Positions 22,640 to 33,618 of a stretch of DNA of 64,000 nucleotides are shown here, piece after piece; position 1 is the first letter of the stretch, and the number at the start of each line of letters is the position of its first letter. The DNA lies in contig JAAEAF010000265.1 in assembly GCA_011037195.1 (NCBI GenBank), positions 1-64,000 on the forward strand, in the 5' to 3' direction. The translations under genes and the position numbers were made by a program. The stretch comes from Triatoma infestans. Lineage: Eukaryota > Arthropoda > Insecta > Hemiptera > Reduviidae. The notes beneath the pieces are model-generated. The model had not been told where the DNA came from, did no database searches, and saw only the letters and a list, made by a program, of their open reading frames with translations.

Positions 22640-23641
22640 CACAATGTGAATAATCTTTCAACAACATCTTGTAACTCCTCCTCTTACTCTGATGACTTCT
22701 TGGAGTGTCTGAGGCATGGAAGAAATCATGTTCATTATGCTTTGTTTATCAATATTCTCCCTTCCTCCCTGATGCAATTTCGAGCTCATTCAAGGTGTTT
22801 GGGAGGTTTTGTCGACCTCTCAGTCGTCTCGCCATCATGTTCCAGACATGCTCTATGGGATTGAGGTCTGGGCTCCTCGGCGGGATCTCCAACAATGTGA
22901 TCTCCACCTCCTATGAATATGTGATCTCCACCTCCTATGAAGGTCAATATTGGCTGTTATGGTCTTGCATTATCTTGTAAAAAGAGAAAATTTTCTCTTA
23001 CAAATGAAGCAAAAGAGATTACATAATCATCTATACCAGGAGATTACTGTCACATACCTGAGAGCAGTCAAAGCACTACCAGATAACCTGGGAATTTCCT
23101 TGCGGGCTTCCAAATTAATGCCACTCCAGATTATAATTGAGCATTCTCCAGAACTTAATCTCGAAGGGATATGGTAAGCAGCGTACGTCAGCAAAGAGAA
23201 CTCGCCTCCAGTGATCTACTGCCCATTCCACATGTTTACGAGCAAATGCCAGCCTGGAAACTTTATGAATTATGGAGAGGGCCTGTGGCAGGTCTCCAGG
23301 ATGGCAGATTTTGTTCGTGAAGTCGTCTTCTCACTGGCCAACTTGATATTTAGACATTTCGAAATTCGTAAATTAGACCTCGGAGCTGATTTCCGGGGAG
23401 AAAACGATTTCTCGCGCCAGTTAGTCGAAGAAATCGGTCGTCCCGGACTGTGGTAATCCTTCGCCTGTCTTGTCCAGGTCTTCTGCTGTAGCTTCATATC
23501 TCTCTGTATCGCCTAAGAATCTAGATACTGTGGACTGATTGATTCCAAGCCTCTGTGCAATTCCACACTGACTCATCCACGTTTCTGAAAATTTCACGAT
23601 TCTGTCACAGTCATGTTCGCTGAGAGGGCTTCATTATTCAT
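22640..23641 (-). pseudogene. Tc1/mariner-superfamily transposase, broken
   Basis: Read on the minus strand from ATG at 23641: MNNEALSEHDCDRIVKFSET with a helix-turn-helix-like QCGIAQRLGINQSTVSRFL, then many stops and frame changes, and near the C-terminus SPDLNPIEHVWNMMARRLRG (the DDE/D-type 'SPDLNPIE' signature of Tc1-like transposases) and a tail ending about 22640. A small duplication (gtgatctccacctcctatga, twice at 22898-22938) disrupts the catalytic region. Terminal inverted repeats were not found. Non-functional fossil. Confidence 0.88.
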
Positions 23642-23924
23642 GTTTATTAGAAAATAAGCAATTTAATAAAATTAGAAGAAAAAAATTAGGAAAGCAAGTT
23701 TAACTGCAATAAAGATAACTGCATAATGGTTATTTAGAAGTGTTAATTTATTTTAGCTGATGGAATAGGATCAAGCTAATTCTCAACCCCTTTGGCTTAT
23801 GCAACGGGATGCATTATCATTGAGACTACCGACTAGAAAAAATAAAAAAACAAATAAAGTTTTTTTCTTGATATATTTAATTTTATTGGGAGGATGCAAT
23901 ATTTTTGCACAGCAGTTTATATTA

Positions 23925-26668
23925 AAGACGCTGTTGATTCTTGTTAACATAATATCAATGTTTACCATTCGAAAAATAGACCCTAATGCACTGCTTAGGA
24001 AACTCACATGTCAAGAAAAAATAAAACATTTCCAACATATGGTATTTTATATTAACTAATTAAGTAATTTTGAATAAACAGTGTTTTAAAAGGATTTCTT
24101 CCAATTAAATAGTTGAAATATGCAAGAAAATGAGAATAATAAACGCAGACAAACTTCAGAATCTGTATCTAATTCTACATTTGAGGATTTGGGTTGCATG
24201 GATGAAGAAGATCCATTAATTTATGGAGTTGAGGATGAAAATGATTTGGAAAATGGAAATACTGATAAGTTTACACGAATTATAACAATAAGGGCTCCTA
24301 GTAACGAAGAGCCTGCTAGTATAATACATCATTTTTATGGAATGCTTAATTTTCTCGGTAAGCCCTTTAAATCTGAACTATACCAAAGTTTTGTATCAAG
24401 TTCTCAGTTAGATGACACATTTTATGCTGGTGATTATTCTAATAAAGTATTAATTGCCGGTAAAGACACTGTAGAAATTGTAAAAACGAAACTAGGTCTA
24501 GAGAATATAAGCAACGTTTTATTTGTGCCCAATAAATCTGCCTTAAACCAAATTAGAAAAGATGAATATCATCTTGATGATTTACAATATGATATAGCAA
24601 AAGCAATTGGCACACAACCAGATAAATTAAAACTAGTGTATATAACAAAGCAATTAAACAAATTTAAAAAAAATTATACAAATGTTGAAATAACCGAAAT
24701 GTTAGAGCCAGCATCGCCATCAAAAAATCTAACTTTTGGAGAAATAAATTATATTGCTGTGGTAGTAGAAGCGGAAGTGTACGGTTATGAAGACATAGTT
24801 CTAATAGTGGCTATACAAGATTTGACATATGGATCTCAGTGGTTAGGCGGTTATATAGATTCAGAAAGAGATGTATATTATCACAATGCAGCAACACAAA
24901 CTGAACCAAGAAAGCGAAAGTATGAAACACCCTGGACCGAAGCACCTGGCTACAATTGCAGAGACACACAGACTTATCCACCGCATAAAGACATGGGCAT
25001 CAATTTGCCAATAGATCACAGTACACAAATGTGGAGATTTGATCACTATATGCCGGCTGATACTGATCTAATTGTTTATCCAAAGCAATACATAACTTTC
25101 GATGAAAAATACGGCCCTGAGGCAAGAGAGCGAGCTGCCATTGTATTGCAAAAATATTGGAAGAAACATAAAATGGATGTTTATAATAAAAAAATCGCCG
25201 AATATGCAAAACAACAAGCAGATTATGTCATACAAAATTATTGGAGATTCTATAGACCACCTGCTGGTACCTTTATTGACGAAGAAGGACTTGCTTTTGA
25301 GCAGGTGAAAGAAATATTAAACCAACCGAATCCACTAGTTGAAGACAATCGAGAAATATTTAACCGCCAAATATTAAACATAATGTTTCCTTATAGAAGA
25401 AAAGACTTTTACAGATTACATTATCTTATAAATAAATATAAAGCTGATGGAATTAGAGAATTGAAATTAATTGAAAACAGCAGTTACAGAAAAGCAGAAA
25501 TATATAATCTGTTACAAAAAACAAATGATATTTTACAGGGGCTAGAAAGGCAAAGTGTACTAGTGAAGAAAGATGCTCTATTAAAAAGTGGTAAGAAGAT
25601 TTTAGAATCTTTATCAGCACCAAAGATAAAACCAAATTTTGATAAAGACATCTTTTATATAATTGACAATGAAGGTATTGAAAACTGTCAACAATTCAAA
25701 GAATTGTATGTATTGTTTGTTAGGGAAGATTTAACCGCTGAACAACGAATAGAAGTGTTAATGCTTTTTATTAAATTGCTAGAGAGTTATGAGGATTTTG
25801 AAATGAAAGATGATCTACTGGAGTTGATGGAAAGAGAGTGCCTTCTTATTTCCAACGGGGTACCTTTCGTGTATCTTAACGATCTTAGGAAACGTATGCA
25901 AGAAATAATACATCATTTTGTCAAAATCTCAGACAGTGTATTATTTCCGAACAAAAGTCCACCAATTGGCAAAGAAATATACAGATGTAAATACTGCAAC
26001 AAATTTAAAAGTGTAAAAGACTTTCCTGTTCATCAACTTCATAAGAAATTTATCCAGTGTAAAACTTGTGCCTATTGTTTCCGTGCAAGTAGAACTTCAG
26101 TAAATATTTCTGAATATCGTGATATACTATTTTATATCCAATCTGATGAATACAGACGCGGCTGTCATAATCAATATGCATCCCTCATATGTCCAAAAGG
26201 TGTCCAATTTATTATTGAAAACATATGGGGTAGTAAATCAATTATAAGTAACATAACCCACCTTTCAGAACTGAGACTTCCAAGATGGGATACTCGCAAG
26301 CCGTGGGCACCCTGGAACTGTATACTCCTATCAACGGAAGAAGCTAAAGTACATGAAGGAATTCAGGATGTATACGAATTCTATGGGGATGAGTTTTTGA
26401 ATATAATAAAATATAAGAATTTAAAAGGTTTATTAGAATTCCGTAAAATGGTAGATACTGAAAGAGCAAGCAGAAACGTTTGGGCCAGTTTGCCAGATAA
26501 TGCATTTCATACAGATCCTGAATCATTATTGAATGCTTTCATCCTTTCGGGGGACAGCTTCTTCTATTCTCCTAACAAAAAGATGTTTTAATTCAAATGT
26601 TCAGCTTATGTAAATGTAATATGACTGTGTAAATATACAAAAAGTTATGATCACCTTATTATTTTCAT
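23925..26668 (+). repeat. Segmental duplication unit A (IQUB-like gene plus flanks)
   Basis: The similarity between this copy and 41935-44682 starts about 200 bp upstream of the ATG (cgctgttgattcttgtta) and continues about 80 bp past the stop (ttatgatcaccttattattt). Beyond those limits the two loci differ. The short flanks suggest that the unit was copied as a small piece. Confidence 0.75.
24120..26591 (+). CDS. IQUB-like protein, intronless copy A
   Basis: An 823-residue uninterrupted ORF that resembles IQ motif and ubiquitin-like domain-containing protein (IQUB), a ciliary/flagellar axoneme protein in animals. Seen in order: acidic N-terminus; ubiquitin-like beta-grasp region (about 135-200: HLDDLQYDIAKAIG...LKLVYITKQL); the family signature GSQWLGGYIDSERDVYYHNA with AATQT (about 238-260) and the DTQT...GINLPIDHSTQMW phrase; IQ-like helix RERAAIVLQKYWKKHKM (about 335-352) and a second QADYVIQNYWRFYRPP; a long helical part; paired CxxC motifs (CKYC about 623, CKTC about 646) that may bind zinc; and LPRWDTRKPWAPWNCILL near 720-737. 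The ATG is followed at once by a frame shared with copy B. Vertebrate IQUB genes are multi-exon, so the intronless form suggests a retrogene or intron loss. Confidence 0.85.
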   Translation: MQENENNKRRQTSESVSNSTFEDLGCMDEEDPLIYGVEDENDLENGNTDKFTRIITIRAPSNEEPASIIHHFYGMLNFLGKPFKSELYQSFVSSSQLDDTFYAGDYSNKVLIAGKDTVEIVKTKLGLENISNVLFVPNKSALNQIRKDEYHLDDLQYDIAKAIGTQPDKLKLVYITKQLNKFKKNYTNVEITEMLEPASPSKNLTFGEINYIAVVVEAEVYGYEDIVLIVAIQDLTYGSQWLGGYIDSERDVYYHNAATQTEPRKRKYETPWTEAPGYNCRDTQTYPPHKDMGINLPIDHSTQMWRFDHYMPADTDLIVYPKQYITFDEKYGPEARERAAIVLQKYWKKHKMDVYNKKIAEYAKQQADYVIQNYWRFYRPPAGTFIDEEGLAFEQVKEILNQPNPLVEDNREIFNRQILNIMFPYRRKDFYRLHYLINKYKADGIRELKLIENSSYRKAEIYNLLQKTNDILQGLERQSVLVKKDALLKSGKKILESLSAPKIKPNFDKDIFYIIDNEGIENCQQFKELYVLFVREDLTAEQRIEVLMLFIKLLESYEDFEMKDDLLELMERECLLISNGVPFVYLNDLRKRMQEIIHHFVKISDSVLFPNKSPPIGKEIYRCKYCNKFKSVKDFPVHQLHKKFIQCKTCAYCFRASRTSVNISEYRDILFYIQSDEYRRGCHNQYASLICPKGVQFIIENIWGSKSIISNITHLSELRLPRWDTRKPWAPWNCILLSTEEAKVHEGIQDVYEFYGDEFLNIIKYKNLKGLLEFRKMVDTERASRNVWASLPDNAFHTDPESLLNAFILSGDSFFYSPNKKMF

Positions 26669-27406
26669 TATGAGTTTCTCTTATTGCAGTAAAAACAATT
26701 ACTGTTGGTTCGCGGCCTTTTTGACCGTATTGACTTTTCTCTTTCTTTTCTCACTCCTTTTTCTTCTTCATACTGACTCTATTTTCTCTTCTCTTTCCTT
26801 TTCTTCTGCTCTCTTGCTTGCTCTCGTAGGTTGAATTAGGTCTTGCTTCTTGGCCGCTCTTCCTCTCCCATGCTCTATTACCACGCAGTAGTCGTCTTCT
26901 AGATACTGAAAAAGCATCTTTTGTGTTTAATAAAATATCATCGCTTCTGTTTGCTGGTTTACGCAACACAGTATTATATCTTCGCTTCTGCTAAATACAG
27001 CTACATACATTCCTTCTTAACACAAACACTTTCACACGCATCTCTAAGAGCTTCTACCAGCATCTTCGCGATGGCGCTTCTTTCATCAATCAGTTTGAAA
27101 GTGAGTGACATAAATTTCATTGTAGCTTATTAATTCATTTTGTTATTGTTTAACTATTCTTATTGCTATTCTACTTTACTTCTAGTAAAAGTATAAATTA
27201 AGGTAAAACAACTAAATTCTAAAAACGTAAAAAGCTATGGCGTACTTAAGGCAAAGCACTCAGCCAATTAAAAAAAAGTACCATAAATTCTTATTAAATC
27301 AAAAAATTAATAGAAAAAGGTGTCAAAATTTTCTAAGAATAGAAAAAACTACTTTTAAAAAGTCGGAAAATTTGACATGATTTTTTATTGTTACAAAAAA
27401 CTCAAG
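26592..27406. other. Gene-free stretch between IQUB-like copy A and the piggyBac remnant
   Basis: Begins with the 3' flank shared with copy B, then a pyrimidine-rich patch (26730-26890) and AT-rich DNA. The small ORFs on either strand are low complexity without motifs. Confidence 0.4.
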
Positions 27407-29590
27407 TTAACCCTCCGTCGGGCGCAATGCCTACAGTAGCGCGGTCGGGCGCATTGTCTGAGAGATACTTAATTTGAACATTATTTTTTGATTTAGATAA
27501 TTGTAATATCTTTTATGTATTGTTTTCTGTAACTCCTCTAGAGAAATGTGTTACACTTGGTGATGGTATGTCACAGGTTAAACTAGATTTTGTAAGTAAT
27601 TCTATCTGAAAATTTTTACCCTGAAGAAGGCAATAAATTTGCCGAAACGTCGGTAGAAATTTAAAAAGAGTTCTTTTGTATGACCGAACTTCAACATCAA
27701 TAGAAGACTATTATAACAAAAACAGAATATGCAAAAGTGTATACAACACAAATAGGCCACTGTATGTTTGAATCTCAGATGAAAAAATGTTATTTTATGC
27801 CATTTTTTAGTATGAATAACAAACAGTTGGGGTTTCACTTAACTCGTAATAACAATACTACTTACTGCCAGCACATTTCTTATAGATCATAACTGCATGA
27901 GTAGTAAGCGAGTCTTGTCTTCTTAGTTTCTAAGGTGCAAGTTGTGCAGCGTTTTCTCTTTCCTGCTGATGGAGAACTAGGATATTCCTTAGTCTCGACA
28001 GTCGGTCAGAACTTACTAAGATTCTGGTGGAGGGACACAGGCATTCTCCTTGTAAGTTTGCTTCTCCTTGATAGTTGTTCTGACACCAATTCCCTTAACA
28101 GCTTTTTCAGGTACAGCCTACTTGCTACGTATTTCACTTTTGTTTCTTAAGTAAATGACTTGAGAATTTATTCCACAGATATTCAACATTGCAAAAAATA
28201 CCACTAGTGGCCATCTTCGACCATTTCTTGCAGCGTTATACGTTGCACACATTTAGTCAACCACGCCCACACCAGATTTAGTTTCATTGTAGAAGGTTAT
28301 CATTTCCGAATTCCATTTATCCCCTGTGGTCCATTAATTATATCATCGAAGTGTTGGCTTGATATAGCAAGGACATTTTTTCCTTCACGTGGGGTGTAAG
28401 AAGCAATAGCTGATTCTTCTTTGAAACCAAACAAGCTGGAGTGTGCAGGCCCTCCTTTTGTGGAGACAAATTCGATAGAAATTTGGCGCTTATTTTTTTT
28501 CATGGTTCCAAAAGAAGCGCTTTCAACAAGTCATTTACTAACTCACAATCTGTAAACCAGTTGACGGCTGTGATGTTCCTCCCACTCTTATGGTTGGTGT
28601 GCTCAATCTTTTCACGGTATCTGATGGTTTATTACTGGTGCAGAATCAACTTCAAAATCTTAGCATCAACGAGAGCGTATTTTTTTATTCCATACTTATT
28701 TGGCTTGGATGGAACATATTGAATCAAGGAGCATCTCCCTCTGAACCCTACCAGCATTTCATCGATTGTCACATTTTCTCCCAGTGCATAGCATGCTGTG
28801 CAGTTTTCAACAAAGGAAGTGAAAATCCCCTTATAGCTGCCAGACGGTCTACTTGCTTTCATTCTTCACGAATAGTCTTGTCATCGAACATAAGATAGCG
28901 AAGAAGAAATCTGAATCTTTCCAAATTCATTACAAGCCGGGACAATTCCACACCATCTCCTTCAAAGCCCCATAGTTCTTCCAAACTTTGTCGGTTACTG
29001 CACAGTACGCCTGTTAAGTACATAGACCTCCTGGATAAGTACAGGAGATCTCCTTGTAAGTGCCTTAGCATCTTCATCGTTCATTACCTTAGCATCTTTA
29101 TCCCTGCTGAAATTTTGTCTGATAGAATTAACGAATTGATTAGTATATTTGACAATTGAATCTAATATACCATCTGTCATCACAACATTCCAAGGGAGTT
29201 TTACTTTTTGGCCGGGCCCTTTACACCAGGAAGATGGGTGAGTAAATTCTGAGATTTCTATTGCAGGGCCTGTGCTTCCTCCATTTTGTTGCACCATCTC
29301 TTCCTGTGTAATGTGGATGGATGTTTTCTTCTATTTCTTCATCTGTACCTATATCATCCTGAGTCGTATCAGAGCCTTCACTACGGTCTTCTACAACGGC
29401 CTCACAATCAGTATCACTTTCATCTCTGAAGTCGTTATCATTATTGTCATTTTTATCGTACAAAATATTTAGCACTTCTTGTAAGGCATTTGGATCATCC
29501 AGATTGTACTTTCTTTCTTTCGCCGTCATTCTCCTAACAGAGTTTAAAAACTTCAGTAACTGAAAAATAAAAAATAATTTGTTACACAAA
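27407..29590 (-). mobile_element. piggyBac-type DNA transposon, pseudogenised
   Basis: The left end shows TTAA (27407-27410), the piggyBac target, followed by ccctccgtcgggcgcaatgc and a related internal repeat cggtcgggcgcattg, as expected of a terminal repeat. The minus strand then carries transposase fragments from an acidic N-terminus at about 29530 (NNDNDFRDESDTDCE) through LWGFEGDGVELSRLVMNLERFRFLLRYLMFDD, ENVTIDEMLVGFRGRCSLIQYVPSKPNKYGIK (DDE region, split here by me only by description), FGFKEESAIASYTP and FYNETKSGVGVVD to a C-terminal Cys-rich tail (KRKRCTTCTL, YKKCAGSKYCYY) near 27850-27960. Several stops and frameshifts. The right terminal repeat was not found. A hammerhead-bearing fragment has landed between the C-terminus and the left end. 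Confidence 0.87.
27613..27659 (+). ncRNA. Divergent hammerhead ribozyme motif with 8-bp stem I
   Basis: Plus strand: stem I 5' side TTTTTACC, CTGAAGA core, an extra A, stem II GGCAA / loop / TTGCC, GAAA, a CG palindrome, TC, then GGTAGAAA closing stem I. All eight stem I positions pair (one G-U). The core is the same as in the 3492 copy, but the arms differ completely, so it belongs to another Penelope-like family. Activity is inferred. Confidence 0.68.
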
Positions 29591-29930
29591 CGGGTGCATT
29601 GATCTCACAGATACTAAAGCCGAATAACTTCAAACACATGAATGACACAAGTTGACATTCAACTAGCCGTTAAAACTAAGGGTTTTAATAAGGTACTAGG
29701 AATTTGATATCAGAAGGAACCCATTATATCAAATAAAAAATAAATTGTTTACATACAAGACCACCAGTTGCAGCAAGTTACCGGCAATACAAATTATAAA
29801 ATGAAAGGTAGCTCTTATGGTAGTCCGAACTAATACAATTCCTATTTTTACTTTCTATTATTTCTTTATCGTATCACTCCAAACGAAGTCAAAAACACCA
29901 TACAATATTAGCAAACAAACCTACAGTCAC
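29590..29930. other. Short gene-free spacer
   Basis: AT-rich sequence between the piggyBac N-terminus and the jockey-type RT remnant. Nothing recognised; the missing piggyBac right end might have been here. Confidence 0.3.
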
Positions 29931-29934
29931 TTCT

Positions 29935-30845
29935 GACTGAACATTATACCTTCCCATCAGTTTGGATTTCGAAAATCTTAATCAACAACTCAACAATATG
30001 TAACAAATAATGACTGGATTTGAATGAAAACAATACTCTGTCTTGTTTCACTTGACGTAGCTTTGGCATTCGACACTATAAGGCATAACGGTCTTCAGTT
30101 CAAACTAGACCAATAAACCCCCTCTATATTTACAAGGAATACTAACCTCATTTCTCCAGGACAGAACATTTCAGGTAAGAGTAAATTCGACCCTCAGCAT
30201 TCGACGAAATATCATGGCCGGTGTTCCTTAGCCCTCCCTATCCATTTTGTATTTTACACACCTAACATCCCACTATTCAATACTTCTGTTCTTGCTATTT
30301 ACACAGACGACAACCTCCTTCTTTCAAGGCATCCCAAACTTTCGGAAACTATGAACAATTTACAAAAATCATTAGACAAAATAACAGACTGGTTTCACAA
30401 CTGATATAACTGATAAACATATAAATAACGCAAACAAAAATTTTACCCTCCCCAGATGCATCCAGCCAAAACTCTAAAAATAAACAACAGTGACGTAAAA
30501 ACGGAAGAAAGTGAACGTAATCTTGAAATATCTTGGTTTACAACTCGACATGACGCCTTGGAGTTCATACATAACACAAAAATAAAGGCACGCCTACCAA
30601 ACTCTTAAGACAACTCTATGCACTAATCAATAACAGCCGGACGCCATTAAAACCGCAATGCTCCAGGCTTCTTTACATATATCAATACTTAGGTCTTTAC
30701 TGACATACGCCTGCCTCATATTGATGGGAGCTAGAAAAACTGCATTGAAAAAAATTGCAACTACTCCAGAATAAAGTACTGCGTATGGCCTTGGGAGTAC
30801 CGTGATTTACAAAGCAAAAACTACCTCAGCTCGTACATCTAGATT
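29935..30845 (+). pseudogene. jockey-type LINE reverse-transcriptase remnant
   Basis: Plus-strand fragments in changing frames follow the RT order: QFGFRK-like text at about 29955, SLDVALAFDTI.RHNGL at about 30050 (motif A), VRVNSTLSIRRNIMAGVP at about 30180-30230 (motif B), YTDDNLLLSRHPKLSE at about 30300-30350 (catalytic DD) and LQLLQNKVLRMALGVPWFT at about 30750-30820 (C-terminal end). Many stops make it a fossil. This resembles jockey-clade elements by these phrases. Confidence 0.8.
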
Positions 30846-30865
30846 TATCAACCAATAAATATTTG

Positions 30866-30970
30866 GTTGATACCACCAACCGAAACCGGTCGATGACCAC
30901 AAAATGAAGCAGGCTACCACGGAAAATGTCTCTGATGCTTTCCAGCTCTGCGGAACCAACCATCACAACT
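30866..30970 (+). mobile_element. 5'-truncated Penelope-like tail with 12-bp target duplication
   Basis: About 105 bp starting inside the hammerhead (cgaaaccggtcgatgacc) and running through the family tail (gaagcaggctaccacgg, gctttccagctctgcgg, aaccaaccatcac). The insert is bracketed by AATAAATATTTG at 30854-30865 and 30971-30982, which looks like a target-site duplication. A further 15 bases (gttgataccaccaac) lie between the left duplication and the element. Confidence 0.7.
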
Positions 30971-31317
30971 AATAAATATTTGTTGAACTGTGTTATCATT
31001 TTTTGAGAAAAATAAAGTGTAAGGGCAAATAAAGATATTTTTCTTCCTTCTATTTTTTTTTTTACATTTTTTTATGTTTGTAAAATAACGTTAAGACCGT
31101 GTAGGTAAAAAAAGCTTGTAGATCTCGATAGGCAGTGCTATCTAGCGGTAATTTTTGTATACACAAATATACATATTGTTAACTTCCCAGTAAGCATTTC
31201 GACACCCTGTGGCGATTCGTGTAAACATTAATCCTAATGCCGGGTAAGTGTTGGCATCTAGGGGTACTGTGTGTAAACAATTCCCGGTAAGGTTGCTACC
31301 TTGCGGCCAACTTTATA

Positions 31318-31590
31318 CTAATATTACTTAGTTATTTATTATATAATATCTTTAGAGAACTTGAAACAAATATACTAGAATAAAGATAGTTCAATTCTCT
31401 ATTTAAGAACAGGGAAGTATTTCCATGAAAAGTAAATCATGAACAGAAAAATTGGAGAAAATCTTATCATTCACTAAACCATGATATGAGTACATTCCAC
31501 TTTTACTCAAGCTCAAATTAAACAATGTAACTTTTTTATGTGCATTACATTTGCATTAATTATTTAGAGAGGAGAGAAGAGAAAGAAAAA
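31318..31590. repeat. Inverted repeat, left arm
   Basis: Contains agttcaattctctatttaag, aacagggaagtatttccatg, gtaaatcatgaacagaaaaa and on to tatgtgcattacatttgca. The reverse complement occurs at 32130-32352 with moderate divergence. The ~540-bp loop holds a hammerhead-bearing Penelope-like tail. Confidence 0.7.
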
Positions 31591-32015
31591 AAAAAGATTC
31601 ATGGCAAAGATTATATGTAATTTCTTAATGTCTAGGAACAATCCTCACAGGTATGCCTCAAATTATAATGTTTACAAATTGTAAACTTTTATTAAGATAA
31701 TTTTCACTTATCAATAATGGATTTTTTTTTTTAAGTATTGAAGAAATCAATAGATCATTAAAGATAATTCAGCATTTATCACGGAAGAAAATAAAAAACA
31801 AAAAGGCATTAAATATGGAATTGAAAAGGAAATTCAAGAAATATGAAAATTTATATTAAATATCTTACCCAAAAATGTTTATCTTTATTTTAATGCTTAA
31901 TTTCCATATTTATTCATTATAAATTCGTAAGCCATCAATTTTCAAATCTTCCAGAAGGCAGATACCGTTAATAAATCAGAGATATTTTCCGTGACAGCCT
32001 GCTTCTTTTTGTGGT

Positions 32016-32053
32016 CGTCGACCGGTTTCGGGCGTTCGCCCATCATCAGGATG
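32016..32053 (-). ncRNA. Hammerhead ribozyme motif, Penelope-like family
   Basis: On the minus strand: CATC, CTGATGA (canonical core), extra T, GGGCG-AA-CGCCC, GAAA, CCGG, TC, GACG. Stem I has one mismatch (GACG instead of GATG). Core complete. Confidence 0.65.
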
Positions 32054-32129
32054 CTTTTTGTAAACAGTGTGATAACATAGATTTGCACAGAGCAAATTTA
32101 GTTGATTCACTCAACTAAATTTAAGCAGT

Positions 32130-32352
32130 TCTTTCTTTCTTTCTCTACTCAAATGCAGTGCACATAAAAAATTTACAATGTTCAATTTGAAATTGAGTAA
32201 AAGTAGAATGTCCATGGTTAAGTGAATGATAAGATTTTCTCCAATTTTTCTGTTCATGATTTACTTTTCATGGAAATACTTCCCTATTCTTAAATAGAGA
32301 ATTGAACTATCTTTAGTCTGGTATTTTTGTTTTAATTTCTCTTAAGATATTA
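32130..32352. repeat. Inverted repeat, right arm
   Basis: Reverse complement of 31318-31590, including cttccctattcttaaataga and aattttctgtt-type text around 32240-32300. Confidence 0.7.
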
Positions 32353-32454
32353 TATAAGTAAATAACTCAATTTAAAAACTTATGCTGTCACGGGAAATAT
32401 CTCTGATGCTTTCCAGCTCTGAGGCACCAAACATAACAACCATTACTAAACATT

Positions 32455-32820
32455 GAAAAAATCTCACATTTAGGCTCTGCAGGATGAAGTTATTAAGTTA
32501 TACCTCTAAGGTATCTTTTATGCTAATTAATCATTCAATTTACTACACTGAAATGAATGAGAAGTAAATTGAAAACTCTTCCCTACATTATATATTCCTT
32601 CTTTAAATCATTCTTTGTAAAATGTCAAAGTAAAACAGTGGCTGAAAATAGATTTAGATTAACGTTTCCATATCCTTGGAAGTAGTTAAAAAGAACTCCA
32701 GAAAGATATTTTGCAATAGAAAATTGAAATAGGAAAGTATGTTTTTATTATGACTGCATGATCCTGGCTTTCATTTTATGATTGAAGATTTTGGATTAGA
32801 CTAGAGAAAGGTGACTAAAG
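32455..32820 (+). repeat. Dispersed repeat shared with 53910-54250
   Basis: Shares long similar text with 53910-54250: tgcaggatgaagttattaag, ttatacct, then ctgaaaatagatttagatta and tttccatatccttgga. It may be an old non-autonomous element. No coding capacity seen. The following ~800 bases to 33610 are AT-rich with no gene. Confidence 0.7.
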
Positions 32821-33618
32821 TTTCTTTTTTTCTTCTTATTTTTCAGACAAGATAACTGACAAAGAAAATAGAATCCTTATTCATAAAACATATTTTTTGC
32901 TTAATGCAGCTAGATATAAAACAGAATCTTCATTTTAAATATATGTATAAATTGTTAAATAGATAGAAATAGTAAGATAGAAATTTGTTTTTTATTTGTC
33001 TATGATTTTGTAAAAACATTAAACAGAAATTTAAAAACAAATAATGAAAAGATTATGATGAATTTTAAAAATCTGCAAGCAATTACAAATATTTTGTGAT
33101 GAATATGTAAGCAATTTAAACTTAAGTTGACGTTACTAAATACTTAAAAGATAAAGTATTTGTTTTTTGGTTTTGTCTGTTTGACATTAACCAGTAATTT
33201 TAATTTTGAGGGCTGGTAAAAACCAACATATTGATATTATTAACTACCCTTGGTTTCTAATTGCCTGCAACTGCCAATATGTTGGTGAAAAAAACCAGCC
33301 CTATCTTTTCAAATTGACATGTCTCTTGTAGTCTTCCACTAGACTTCTGCACCCTCTTCCCCTTCTTCATTCTCCATCCTTGCAGAGATAAGGGTATTTT
33401 GAGCGATGCGGCTCTTATCCTTAATCTTTAGACATGTCATATCTGAAACAATTTTATAGTTAATCCTTTGAATATTACGTTGTTTTGATGTCTAGTATAA
33501 GTGAATTGAGCAAAGAACTACAATGTACTGAAAGATAATTCCTAATCCGACTTATATTTTCATTTTATTCCCTTTGATGAACTTGTATATGCAAACAAGT
33601 GCCAATATGCTTTTTGCG

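Larger units (their letters stand above)
31975..32430 (-). mobile_element. Penelope-like tail pieces with a hammerhead motif
   Basis: The left piece (31975-32100) is the family tail in minus orientation: gagatattttccgtgacagc, then the ribozyme, then a gtgataacatagatttgcac phrase. A plus-strand end of the same tail (gggaaatatctctgatgctt, tccagctctgagg) follows at 32390-32430. So two opposed tail ends bracket the right inverted-repeat arm. Confidence 0.65.
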
